A stretch of 12,858 nucleotides of DNA from Hemicentrotus pulcherrimus (taxonomy: Eukaryota > Echinodermata > Echinoidea > Camarodonta > Strongylocentrotidae), in assembly GCA_003118195.1 (NCBI GenBank), contig BEXV01002192.1:51188-64045 (forward strand), in the 5' to 3' direction. The notes below the pieces were generated by a model. The model made no database searches. It had not been told where the DNA came from and was given only the letters and a program-made list of their open reading frames with translations. The translations under genes and the position numbers were made by a program. This document shows positions 1 to 8,227 of this stretch, in pieces; position 1 is the first letter of the stretch; each line of letters starts with the position of its first letter.

Positions 1-20
1 TTTTTTTTTTTTTTTTTTTT
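1..20. repeat. Poly-T run at window edge
   Basis: Twenty consecutive T open the window. This may be a homopolymer tract in the intron, or the A-tail end of a minus-strand retroelement cut by the window edge; the sequence does not decide between these. Confidence 0.6.
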
Positions 21-116
21 GGAGCGGGGGAGGAGTGGATCCGCGCCTGCATTCATGCTTATCATGATCAACATCAATTGACGTCCGTAGAATAAAAGCG
101 TACGTACGCGGTCGTC

Positions 117-239
117 CGCGCGTCAGTGCGCGCGCAAAGTTTTTTATAATGCTCAAAATCATCTTAAATTAATTTTGCATACATTTCAGGCAATTTTGAG
201 CATTTTAAAAAATATCTTGCACACGCGTATGCGCGCGCG
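117..239. repeat. Inverted repeat with GC-rich outer ends
   Basis: The arms at about 117-159 and 193-239 are imperfect reverse complements. The inner halves share atgctcaaaat and a T-rich stretch; the outer halves are alternating CG/CA runs. The AT-rich loop is about 33 bp. It resembles a small foldback (MITE-like) element or a cruciform-prone site. No target duplication could be defined. Confidence 0.55.
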
Positions 240-245
240 TTTATT

Positions 246-452
246 ATGATCATCATTTAATATTATCATTATTTTTTCACTTTCATGAATAATCTAATTA
301 TAAATGTTTAACATAAATCATTTTTATTTGTTTAATTGTTATCATTATTATCATTATTACTTTTATCAATATAATTGTTATTATTATCATCATTATTGAT
401 AACATTATCATTATCATTGTCTTTATTATCATTGTCATCATTTATGATGATG
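246..452. repeat. Degenerate ATT/ATC trinucleotide microsatellite
   Basis: Dense runs of att, atc and tcattatt with few G bases, ending in catttatgatgatgat. It lies in intron sequence downstream of the last visible exon. No coding or RNA signal is seen. Confidence 0.7.
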
Positions 453-723
453 ATTGAAAATGAGGCGATTAAGCACCATGCAAAAACGTCCAAGTAAGGC
501 ATCCCCTAAATTCCAAATATTATGTATCCCTCACAAATAATGAAATTGTTTCTTGTTTACACTATAAAGAAACATGGTGGGAGTTTCATTTTTTTTTGTT
601 GAATTATTTTGTTTTGAAACTCCATTCAATAATTGAATAACTTGGACATGAAATTTTATATTTTAGTATAGTGTTTGAAATCATTTTTTTTTTTCATATC
701 CTATGATATGAATGTAAAATCAC

Positions 724-909
724 CTGTACGGCTACATTTGGCTGCTGAATGTTGAACATCCCACCATCGGCAACCTCTACACGACTGATGTGTTCCTCAA
801 AAGCCTGGAGAAATTCACTTATTGCCCCACCTTCTTCCTCCGCGGCTTCAAGTTCCCAAGTTTGTACCTGAGCTATATTGCTCACAATACTCGTTAAGGA
901 CTTTGTTAC
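724..909 (-). CDS. Adhesion-GPCR-like gene, exon 6: GAIN domain, later helices and start of subdomain B
   Basis: This 186-nt exon (phase 0-0, 62 codons) has a good acceptor ending gtgtttgaattgacag and a CAG/GTGATT donor. It reads VTKSLTSIVSNIAQVQT, then WELEAAEEEGGAISEF, LQAFEEHISRVEVADG and NIQQPNVAVQ. The run of amphipathic helices with LxxxEE.xxR and the closing PNVAVQ matches the GAIN pattern in which a last helix is followed by 'pNiA(l/v)qv', where the beta-rich subdomain B starts. The autoproteolysis motif (HL/T) and the seven-helix domain would be encoded further along the minus strand, beyond base 1. GAIN is also found in polycystin-1 relatives; the preceding HormR-like piece favours an adhesion GPCR. 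Confidence 0.8.
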
Positions 910-1306
910 CTGTCAATTCAAACACAAACAATGAAGATGGTTTAAACTTTAGTATGAGAAAGTTGAACAATCTCAGAAGTCAAACTAAATGACGATCGTG
1001 TATGAGATAACATGACATCCTTAGCACATCTGTTATTTTAAAGCTGTTACACAACCACTGGAACAAGCAACCGCCATGGCAGGGNTTAGGCTCTACTAAA
1101 TTCGTCAAGTCGTCAAATGTTGTTAAACCAGTTATGGGGTTTACCTCTTTTACATCTACAGTAGGCCTATCACAATTTTATATATGTATCGGAGGGCAGA
1201 CTTCAATTATTTCCCATGAGATAATTATCGGAACAAAACAAAATTCATCAACCAGCTCAAGTTCATGCTCATGATTGGTCTGGCGTCGTGCGCGTGCAGA
1301 ATATAC

Positions 1307-1453
1307 CTCTTCTCCGGTAAGATTTAGCTGCACAATGTTTGATGTTATCTCTGCCACCAACGTGATGTCATCTGATGTGAAGTCTTCAAAGTTGGAAGCA
1401 ACGTATGCAACTTGCTGGCTCACTTCACCTGCGTTTTCTTCACTTATGATTAC
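1307..1453 (-). CDS. Adhesion-GPCR-like gene, exon 5: GAIN domain, helical subdomain A
   Basis: This 147-nt exon (phase 0-0) follows an acceptor ending ccttcaaatgttag and ends at a GTATAT donor. It encodes 49 residues: VIISEENAGEVSQQ, VAYVASNFEDFTSDDI, then TLVAEITSNIVQLNLTGEE. The ENA.EV..Q.A, followed by LT/FTSDDI and a helix ending in NIV, is the typical start of GAIN subdomain A in adhesion GPCRs (GPCR autoproteolysis-inducing domain). NLT is a possible glycosylation site. The open frame continues past the donor on the minus strand, but that extra part (SARARRQTNHEHELELV) does not resemble the family, whereas splicing at GAG/GTATAT gives a phase-0 junction to the next exon. The weak +5 base of the donor leaves some doubt about the exact end. 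Confidence 0.78.
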
Positions 1454-2168
1454 CTAACATTTGAAGGGGAAATATCATTACAGCATGTACACGTTGAGTT
1501 TTCTCGTCTGAAGGTAACATAAAATTAGCGAACATATTTCCCTTACAATATTGCAGCTTATGAACCTGTAAGAGGTAAATGTTTTCCGAACAAATTTGGC
1601 GGTTATAAAACTTGTAATCGCCTACAGTTGTCAACTGATTTTATTCTGACCAACGTCTTATACTGAAAGGCAATGATTCGGTAAAATATTACTATATTTC
1701 AAACTATTTAATGTTTTTAAGTGCTGTGTCTAAAGTTATCGAAAAAACATCAGTATTGCCAATGGATGTGACAGAGTATGTTACCGCCTTGAATAAAAAT
1801 CGTCCAATGCATTTCTAGATTAAATGACATTTAAACAATCAGTATATAGAATTGATTTACCATGGGCTATTCATTATCTGTTAGGTATGATTTTATAGTT
1901 TTCAAATGTTAAGTAAGGATACATGATTTTAAAAAAAAGTTGAGTTAGGAAGGAACATGAATTTTTATTGTGTAAAATTGTACACAATACTGGGTGAAAA
2001 TAATGTACTAAATCGGTCTTTTTATACTTTGTCAAAATAAATAATTTTACAAAAATTCAGGTTGTAATTATCTGATCAGTTGTATGATTTCTACAATATA
2101 CTAAACACAGTTGCATTACTCTTCACTGATCGAAATTTTGAAAAGAAATTTGAAAAGAAACTAAAAAC
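1454..2168 (-). other. Intron between exons 4 and 5
   Basis: A 715-bp AT-rich stretch between the HormR-like exon and the first GAIN exon. I see no additional exon, RNA gene or clear repeat. Phase is 0 at both borders. Confidence 0.55.
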
Positions 2169-2290
2169 CTTTGCAATTTCGGTGAGAATATCTGTGACAT
2201 TTCGAAATGGTCCGCAATTATCCACAGGTTGCCACTGGCTCTGGGTAAGATCATCGCCGATACACAATGCCTTTCCAATGGGTACATTGG
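2169..2290 (-). CDS. Adhesion-GPCR-like gene, exon 4: end of HormR-like module and start of GAIN region
   Basis: This 122-nt exon (phase 1 in, phase 0 out) starts after an acceptor ending aatactgcacag. It reads NVPIGKALCIGDDLTQ, SQWQPVDNC, then GPFRNVTDILTEIAK. The G.A..C....W..VD.C pattern is the carboxyl half of a hormone-receptor-like (HormR) domain, which in adhesion GPCRs sits directly before GAIN. The following FRNVTDILTEIAK fits the first GAIN segment, and NVT is a sequon. The amino half of a normal HormR domain (about 65-70 residues) is not in this exon; it may be absent or lie in an exon I could not find between 2291 and 5512. The donor is a poor GTTTTT, but this end gives the phase 0 needed by the next exon. 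This is the least certain exon border of the set. Confidence 0.68.
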
Positions 2291-2669
2291 CTGTGCAGTA
2301 TTAAACCAAAAAAAAAAATTAAAAAATACACAAATATCTTTATATGATAAACAGCACACTGGCAAACAACTATTGCCATATACGAAGAAGAATGAGAATT
2401 AAATAAACTGAAGAAGTACCATCTATGATTAACATTTTCTCCAGTAAATCATGACTAGAACTATTCAACACATTCAGCAACGTACGCGCGCGGATCTAGA
2501 ATATTAATTTAGGCTCGAGGGCTGTCTTGGGGCTTTGGGGTCCACATTCATTTTCTACGTGTGCCTTCATGAAAACAGTTTGGGGGCTTTCAGAATCTTG
2601 TGAAAATAAACTACATCGTTTGGACATCATGATATCAGGGCTTTATTTTGGAAATGATATTGCGTATAA

Positions 2670-3139
2670 ATGAGGCAACGGGTTAACATAAGAGGTAATA
2701 GAAGGAAGAAACAAAGAATAACATAAGGAAAGACAGAAAGAGAAAGTGATAGAATGATACAAAAAAACAAAGAAAACGTAAGGAACGACAGAAAGAGAAA
2801 ATGATAAAATGATAAAACAAACAATAACATAAGGAAAGACATAAAGAGAAAGGGATAGAATTATAAAAAAATTAAGAATAACATAAGAGGTGATAAAAGG
2901 AAGAAACAAAGAATGAGATAAGGTAAGACAGAAAGAGAAAGGGATATAATTATATAAACAAAGAATAACATAATAGAAGGTGATAGAAGGAAGAAACAAA
3001 GAAAAACATAAGGAATGACAGAAAGAGAAAGTGATAGAATGATCATGAAACAAACAATAACATAAGGAAAGACAAAAAGAGAAAGGGATAGAATTATAAA
3101 TACAAAGAACAACATAAGAAAAGGTTTATAGAAGGAAGA
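2670..3139. repeat. Purine-rich minisatellite with short and long units
   Basis: A core of the type ataacataaggaaagacag followed by aaagagaaagtgatagaatg recurs. The 'aagg' landmarks are at 2725, 2780, 2831, 2920, 3010 and 3064, giving spacings of 55, 51, 89, 90 and 54 bp. Long units carry an extra stretch of about 36 bp of the type aggtgatagaaggaagaaac. The minus strand is free of stops in more than one frame across the array, which produces Phe/Ser/Leu-rich spurious ORFs. Confidence 0.8.
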
Positions 3140-3207
3140 CTGAGGCCGGCCTCAAACCATCCAGAGGTGGACCGAGTCCAGTCCGGCTTTTCAAAAAAAA
3201 AGTTGGT

Positions 3208-3267
3208 GTTACACATAAGTCGAGCCTCCGGGGCTGGCCCCAGTCCACTGTCAGACGTATGTGTAAC
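3208..3267. repeat. Short inverted repeat
   Basis: gttacacataagtc (3208-3221) is matched by gacgtatgtgtaac (3254-3267), 13 of 14 bases complementary, around a GC-rich loop of 32 bp. It could be the terminus of an old element or a simple hairpin. The surrounding 3140-3560 has no gene I can support. Confidence 0.5.
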
Positions 3268-3982
3268 AGGGGTCCTCTTTCAAATGATTGGTAATAAGAG
3301 CTTCCATTTCATTTTTTTGAGAGGGGGCGTTTCCAAAACGGTCTATACCTTTAACACGTTACCAAAACACCGCGTCGGTTTGTTTGTTTGTTGTTTTTTG
3401 CTGTGGTATCTGAACAAGCCTTTAGGGAATATTGATCGTGCTATTCAACTATTCCACTTCCTCAAATCTAAAATGAATGAAAGACCATCAAAACAAACCT
3501 TGAGTAGTGTTGAATGGACACATTCCTGTTGAATTTGCCCAAGTTCCGTTTTCACCCACTGGGAATTCGACTCGTTCAAATCGAGGAGAAATCCATGAGA
3601 TATTCTGGCAAATATCTTCACGAAAAGAGTGAATAAAAAGCTTTTTTTAAAAATATAAATCTAACAAATTTCAATTTAATGTTTGTTTTTCCACTTAAAA
3701 GTGAGTTGGTGAAAAATGTGCAGGTTTTCTTTTTTCTAAGAATTAAGTGCACCAATGCTAGGGAAGCTTAAACGTGCAGCGAGAAGGCGACTTGTTCAAC
3801 ACAAAATGCACCAAGCATGATTCAGACGGGAAGGTGAGCAGGCGAATTGACCAAAATTGTCAAGGCGTCTCATGTATAATGTAGAGAAAGCGAGAAGGTG
3901 GATGTTAACAACTCGCTAAGGGGCCTTCTTTATAAGCCGAGAAGGCGTCTTAAAGTTCCTTGAGCTTGGGTAAAATATGCCT

Positions 3983-4619
3983 AGTTCACACCGACGCCGA
4001 TTGCCGCGCTTTAAATCGGCGATCAATGCGGCGTCATTTTTTCAAAAAATCTCACGATCTCCTGAGATGTGTTATGCTAATGCTAAGTTCCCACCGACGC
4101 CGCATTGATGGCGCATTAAGTCGGCGAGCAAAGCGGCGGCAAAGCGTAACAAAGCTTAATTAAAGCGTAAAGACCGTAATAGAGCGTGAGAAAGCTTAAT
4201 TGAGCAATTCAGGACATTCGGCAAGAGCGCCAACATTTTTTAAACTGTTTAAAAATTTGAGGCGATCTGTCACGCATTGCGTAAAGCGGGAAGAGCATAT
4301 TAAAGCTTATCAAAGCGTCACAAAGCTTATCAAAGCTTTGCTCAAAGCGTAGGAAAGCTTAACAAAGTTAACATTTTTTGGCGCTCTTGCCGAATGTCCC
4401 GAATTTCTCAAAGCTTTCTCACGCTCTATTACGGTCTTTACGCTTTAATTAAGCTTTGTTACGCTTTGCCGCCGCTTTGCTCGCCGATTTAATGCCCCAT
4501 CAATGCGGCGTCGGTGTGAACTTAGCATAACACATCTCAGGAGATCGTGAGATTTTTTGAAAAAATGACGCCGCATTGATCGCCGATTTAAAGCGCGGCA
4601 ATCGGCGTCGGTGTGAACT
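3983..4619. mobile_element. Near-perfect hairpin (foldback) element
   Basis: The arm 3983-4233 and the reverse complement of 4379-4619 are almost identical from agttcacaccgacgccg to gcaagagcgccaa; differences are mainly a 6-bp duplication (atgcta) and a few bases near the loop. The loop is 145 bp. Each arm begins with the terminal motif agttcacaccgacgccg, which recurs inside the arms (about 4086 and reverse near 4505) and again in direct orientation just outside at 4627-4643. The small plus-strand ORF across 3960-4163 is an artefact of the hairpin arm. Confidence 0.75.
4141..4373. repeat. 10-bp-phased AAAGCTT/AAAGCGT motif arrays
   Basis: aaagcgt or aaagctt-like heptamers begin at 4141, 4151, 4162, 4171, 4181 and 4191, and again at 4283, 4292, 4302, 4312, 4322, 4332, 4344, 4354 and 4364. 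Spacing is almost always 10 bp, close to one DNA turn. The first array is mirrored in the right hairpin arm (about 4410-4470). The interval 4200-4282 between the arrays does not carry the motif. Confidence 0.7.
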
Positions 4620-5181
4620 CAGCTTAAGTTCACACCGACGCCGAATAACAATACGTAATTCAATCTTCGAATTCCCCTAAAATATCACATTAAGCTTGAA
4701 AGTTTAAATCGTGATTTTTTTTATTTTTTTTTTATTTTTTTTTTTTTACAGAACTATGGTAATTTGCAATTTCAAATGTATTTGATTAATCACATATCAT
4801 TACATTTCATATTATAAAACTAAATTAAAAACAGTCAATGGAACGTCGGGATAAATCGGGCGCGCACGACTAGACTCGGTCATTCGTGAAGTAGGCAAAT
4901 TGGCGATCATCACACAACACTCAGCGAAGGGCCGCGCGTAAAAAATTCCAGAAGTTGTAATAGGTATCGCACGTCCGTGTGCTGCCCTCTAGATACCCAA
5001 GCTTGAGCGACTTTAACCAAGACACCTTAATTAGCTGACATAAGCTACTCGCTTTTTTGACTTATGACTTTAAAGCGCCTAATTGCTAAGTTTGATCAAG
5101 TCTCCTTCTCGCATTCTCATATTAAACATGGATTCTTGCCGAGTTAAACTAGTCGGCTTATCTCTGCGCGTTTAAGCTTCC

Positions 5182-5512
5182 GTATAATGCGGAGACCTTT
5201 ATCACTATAAACAAGAATGAAAATTAGGAAGTACTTTATTAACTAAAGGGCCAAAAGAAACTACTTCAACAGGGAACATTGTGTATCGTCATATAAAATG
5301 TTTGTCGTATTATACTCAAACCGACTCCATATCACTAATTGTATTGGCTATCGGCGATAATCATGCTGTAATTATTTGTTCAGTCCCTAGTCGGTCTGGA
5401 GTCGGTCTTGTTTTTGGTGTGACTAAAGTATATGAGGGACATTGGAAGATGCAGTGATATCCAACCTAAATGATATTCAAATAAGACAAATCGAGTATAA
5501 TCACACACTTAC
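5182..5512. other. Intron, no recognised feature
   Basis: AT-rich sequence between the foldback element and the CUB-like exon donor. It contains a short inverted pair, accgactcca near 5320 and tggagtcggt near 5397, and nothing coding that I can support. Confidence 0.4.
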
Positions 5513-5851
5513 TTGATAGATCAATGGCAATGATCTCAACATCCATTCGAAGCCAAGAGTAGCTTGCTCCTTTAACAGCAAACCACATATCATTGGTATC
5601 TAAATATACATCATTGGAGTAATCTCTTCGTCCGTGGATAGTTGCGATGACAGACTGTTGGTCAGATGGGTCGTTACCAGTCCCTATTTGGATTTTATCA
5701 TCATCATAGAGATACAAATCTCGGAACACCACTCGAAATCCAATCATAGCGTTTGTTTGTAGCAAGGTTATATTGTACAGTCGGCTGACTGGGGAGGACG
5801 ATTTATAAATGAAATATGATTCGCCTTCCTCAAAATATTTTGATGAAAAAT
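5513..5851 (-). CDS. Adhesion-GPCR-like gene, exon 3: second CUB-like domain
   Basis: This 339-nt exon (phase 1-1) has an acceptor ending aaaatctcttattacag and a consensus GTAAGTGTG donor. It encodes about 112 residues with the same layout as the first CUB-like exon: RLYNITLLQTNA, GFRVVF, IQIGTGNDPSD, SVIATIHG, DVYLDTNDMWF and VEIIAIDLS. NIT is a possible N-glycosylation site. It also has no cysteine. Nucleotide similarity to 11058-11405 is still easy to see, for example tgttaccagtccctatttg in both on the plus strand, which implies a fairly recent duplication. The preceding intron (5852-10674) is swollen by transposons. In the spliced product it follows the LDLa module and precedes the HormR/GAIN part. 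Confidence 0.83.
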
Positions 5852-5998
5852 CTGTAATAAGAGATTTTTGAAAGACAAAAAATATAGGTTTTAGCGGGTT
5901 ATTTCACACTTTTTTCGTTCAAATTCACTATCCGTGCAATCAATTGTCAAATCGGGTCATTTAAATGTTAACTAAAAGCGTACATTTCGTGTAAAGAG

Positions 5999-6049
5999 CA
6001 TTCAAATTCATCTGATGCCGGCTACAGTACCTCGTTGGTCATTCAAATT
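5999..6049. repeat. Paired cattcaaatt motifs, 41 bp apart
   Basis: cattcaaatt occurs at 5999-6008 and 6040-6049. The reverse complement, aatttgaatg, occurs at 9891-9900 and 9932-9941 with the same 41-bp spacing. The sequence between the paired motifs is not clearly conserved, so this is only a hint of inverted ends. Confidence 0.4.
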
Positions 6050-6079
6050 CGTGAATGAGCAACCATGAGCAACCATGTT

Positions 6080-6690
6080 CGAAATAAGTGCATTTAATTT
6101 CAAAACAATTATTGCGTTTAGTTTCGTTGGGTTCTTTGATAAGCTTTGTCGGCTCGATTTTGGAATAACGCAGGCTTAATTATCATGACATTTGCATTAG
6201 CTTTGATCATTCTCATTTGTAAACTATCTCAGCTAACAAAAAGATAAACACATGGATGAAAAAAACTGGCCATATTACTCATAGCAAACACTCATAACAA
6301 AAAGCTGGATCCAAAATGACACTCGGTTACCTTATCCCTTTTAACTCATAATGTTGTACAAATATCACACTTTTCGTGGCATATTCAAAATATATAAATG
6401 CACATATTACCAAGATATGGCTAAGATTGGAAAATTTCAAAATTTTTGTTTATGTGGGGGTGGACTGAGTGTTATGTCTGAGTATTGTAAAATTTGGTAT
6501 GCTGATCTTAGAATGGGTGAAGTATGCTTGTTCTGGTAGGGGGTGTTTTCCGTGTTTAATAATGTGTGGTTTTATCAGCAAAGTGTATAAGTAGGAAGAG
6601 TCTTTGGGTCCATAGGTGACTGACATTCAGTTTATCATATCTGATTAGGCCTACAATAAATAGGTTTAAAAAGTATATATAAAGAAGAAA
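6080..6690. other. Intron, no recognised feature
   Basis: AT-rich intron sequence. A 62-codon plus-strand frame (6351-6539) has no recognisable composition or motif and no splice context that I trust. No repeat structure stands out. Confidence 0.4.
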
Positions 6691-6700
6691 TGAAATTTGT

Positions 6701-6932
6701 TCCTCTGACATTTTTTCCTCTGACATTTTTACCTCTGACATTTTAACCTCTAACATTTTTACCTCTGACACTTTTTCCTCTGACATTTTTACCTCTGACA
6801 TTTTTACCTCTGACATCTTTTCCTCTGACATTTTTTTTCCTCTGACATTTTTACCTCTGACATTTTTACCTCTGACATTTTTACCTCTGACCTTTTTTAC
6901 CTCTGACCTTTTTTCCTCTGACATTTTTACCT
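6701..6932. repeat. 15-bp tandem repeat (cctctgacattttta)
   Basis: About 15 units of cctctgacattttta, with small length changes in the T run. On the minus strand the unit of 15 gives a pentapeptide series (VKMSE or RGKNV depending on frame), so long open frames appear by chance. I find no splice sites or partner domain that would make it coding. Confidence 0.85.
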
Positions 6933-6947
6933 GGCACCAAAAGTTTA

Positions 6948-7170
6948 GGGAGAGAGATTGGAGAGAGACAGAGAGTGACAGAGAGAGGGAGAGAATGGGG
7001 AGAGAGTGACCTGGGAGAAAGAGAGAGAGAAAGGTGGAGAAAGGGTGAGAGGGAGAGAGATTGGGGAGAGACAAAGAGAGAGAGCAAGAGAGATAATGGG
7101 AAGAGTGTGACAAGGAGAGAGATAGAGAGAAGGAGAGAGAAAGGGCGTGATAGGGAGAGAGAGAGAGAAA
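6948..7170. repeat. GA-rich polypurine tract
   Basis: The plus strand is almost only A and G with scattered T and C, built of gggagagagattgg and gagagaga runs. Adjacent to the 15-bp array. The opposite strand gives Ser/Leu-rich false ORFs. Such tracts can form triplex (H-DNA) structures. Confidence 0.8.
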
Positions 7171-7500
7171 CACAAACTCATAACTGGTATAGTTATATAC
7201 ATCATACAAAAGAACAATTTCGCTGAAAAAGTCTTTTCATGCAAGTTTATGGAATTGCATTTAAAAGTAATTGATTTTTTTTTTAATTTGAGGGAAAATG
7301 CATTTCGGCAGTACTACTGCAGACATCACCTCCAAGTCATTAGTTTTTGTGTTATAAAACTCTATCAATATTTCCAATTATTTAGAACTTGTATACATAA
7401 TATTATACTGTCGCTCATATAGTTGGAATATTTTTGTTTTACCCCAAGATGCAATAAATTATTGAAAATGTAATGCATTTTCTTTGTTGTTTTTTATTTT
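7171..7500. other. Intron, no recognised feature
   Basis: AT-rich sequence between the GA tract and the SINE candidate. The short open frames are without recognisable motifs. Confidence 0.4.
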
Positions 7501-7504
7501 ATGG

Positions 7505-7680
7505 AAACTGCATCCTACCCTAGCCCCCGCTGCGTACAGCCATGGTGCAGTGACAAAGCAACGGCCTCGTAACTTTGAGACCCCAGGATTGAAACCGTGT
7601 CGATGTGCTATATCAGTGCCCTTTTGTGGGGCATTAATCCGCATTACTGTCATTTATGACTTAAGGGCGTAGGTCCCCTA
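7505..7680 (+). repeat. tRNA-derived SINE candidate
   Basis: A box-like tggtgcagtga (7543-7553; consensus TRGCNNAGTGG, 9 of 11) is followed 32 bp later by B box-like ggattgaaacc (7586-7596; consensus GGTTCGANTCC, about 8 of 11). This spacing is normal for an internal RNA polymerase III promoter, and the intervening sequence resembles a decayed tRNA D arm and anticodon arm. The region is more GC-rich than its surroundings. The 3' end and any target duplication were not determined, so the limits are approximate. A decayed tRNA pseudogene is the alternative. Confidence 0.5.
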
Positions 7681-8103
7681 GTTGATAAGCATAGTAGCAT
7701 ACACATGCTTTAGCAGTCACGCAAAACACACATTGGCAAATTATTATTCAAAAAATTGAGAATGTATATTATTATCTAGATCTAATATTCTAAAAAAAAT
7801 TCCATAAATTGGGATAAAACAAAAAATATTCAAACTATATGAGGGACAGTGTATATATTGAAAAAAGGTGTAGTACGGGATATTCAAGTTTATTATCCCC
7901 TCACCGACGAAGTCGGAGGGGATATAGTAACGCTGTCGTCCGTCATTCCTTCCGTCCTTCCTTCCGCCCTTCCTTTCGTCGTCCGTCCGTTCGTAACAAA
8001 TTTGGTTTCCAATCGATAACTTCAGTAATATTTGTCGGATTTCAATGAAATTTAATATTAACATGATATCAAAATACAGGCTAAGTTCGATTTCGGAGTA
8101 TGT

Positions 8104-8123
8104 AGGTCAAAGGCCAAAGGTCA
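8104..8123 (+). promoter_or_regulatory. Triple nuclear-receptor half-site (DR1-DR1), candidate
   Basis: AGGTCA (8104), AGGCCA (8111) and AGGTCA (8118) stand one base apart, forming two overlapping DR1 elements of the HNF4/RXR/COUP-TF type. The second repeat unit has aggtcaaagatca near 9451, a weaker DR1. Whether anything binds is unknown. Confidence 0.35.
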
Positions 8124-8227
8124 CAGCTCATTAAATATTCGAAAAATACACATCTGGTTTCCGATCGATACCTTAATGTTTGACGGATTTTAATGAAATT
8201 TGATATGAATGTACTTGGTATCAAAAC

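Larger units (their letters stand above)
3762..5181. mobile_element. Composite foldback element (outer inverted repeats)
   Basis: ggaagcttaaacgtgcag at 3762-3779 is matched in reverse complement at 5164-5181 (17 of 18). gcgagaaggcgacttg onward (3779-3799) is matched at 5092-5112 (19 of 21). The inner limit gagcttgggta (3962-3972) is matched at about 4994-5004. The arms (about 211 and 188 bp) contain shuffled copies of a gagaaggcg-type subrepeat and have diverged, while the core (3983-4619) is a nearly perfect hairpin element. Long inverted repeats built of small subrepeats are typical of foldback transposons, described for example in sea urchins as TU elements. No transposase frame is visible, so any mobility would depend on another element. 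The T-rich run at 4711-4748 lies inside. Confidence 0.6.

Noticed and set aside
1085..1085. Ambiguous base (n)
   Set aside because: It is an undetermined base within an intron and has no effect on the gene model.
1178..1306. Extension of the GAIN exon past 1307 (SARARRQTNHEHELELV...)
   Set aside because: The extension does not resemble GAIN, and splicing at 1307 gives a clean phase-0 join to the exon ending at 909.
2627..3115. Overlapping minus-strand ORFs rich in Phe, Ser, Leu and Tyr (apparent membrane proteins)
   Set aside because: They are translations of the purine-rich minisatellite, open in several frames, with no start, splice or domain support.
3167..3532. 121-codon plus-strand ORF
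   Set aside because: No recognisable domain. It crosses a hairpin and low-complexity stretches and has no splice partner or codon pattern that supports coding.
3960..4163. 67-codon Arg-rich plus-strand ORF
   Set aside because: It lies in the arm of the hairpin element; the basic composition comes from the cgccga/gcggcg motifs.
6701..6932. CRISPR-like array
   Set aside because: Units are 15 bp and directly adjacent with no unique spacers, in a eukaryotic intron.
6556..7209. 217-codon minus-strand ORF with a Ser/Leu-rich half and pentapeptide repeats
   Set aside because: It reads through the GA tract and the 15-bp array. The repeat unit is a multiple of three and lacks stops, so openness is expected by chance.
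7839..8048. ORF with repeated SFRPSFR and SVR peptides
   Set aside because: Translation of the tccgtcc-rich part of a dispersed repeat, a common false protein in invertebrate annotation.
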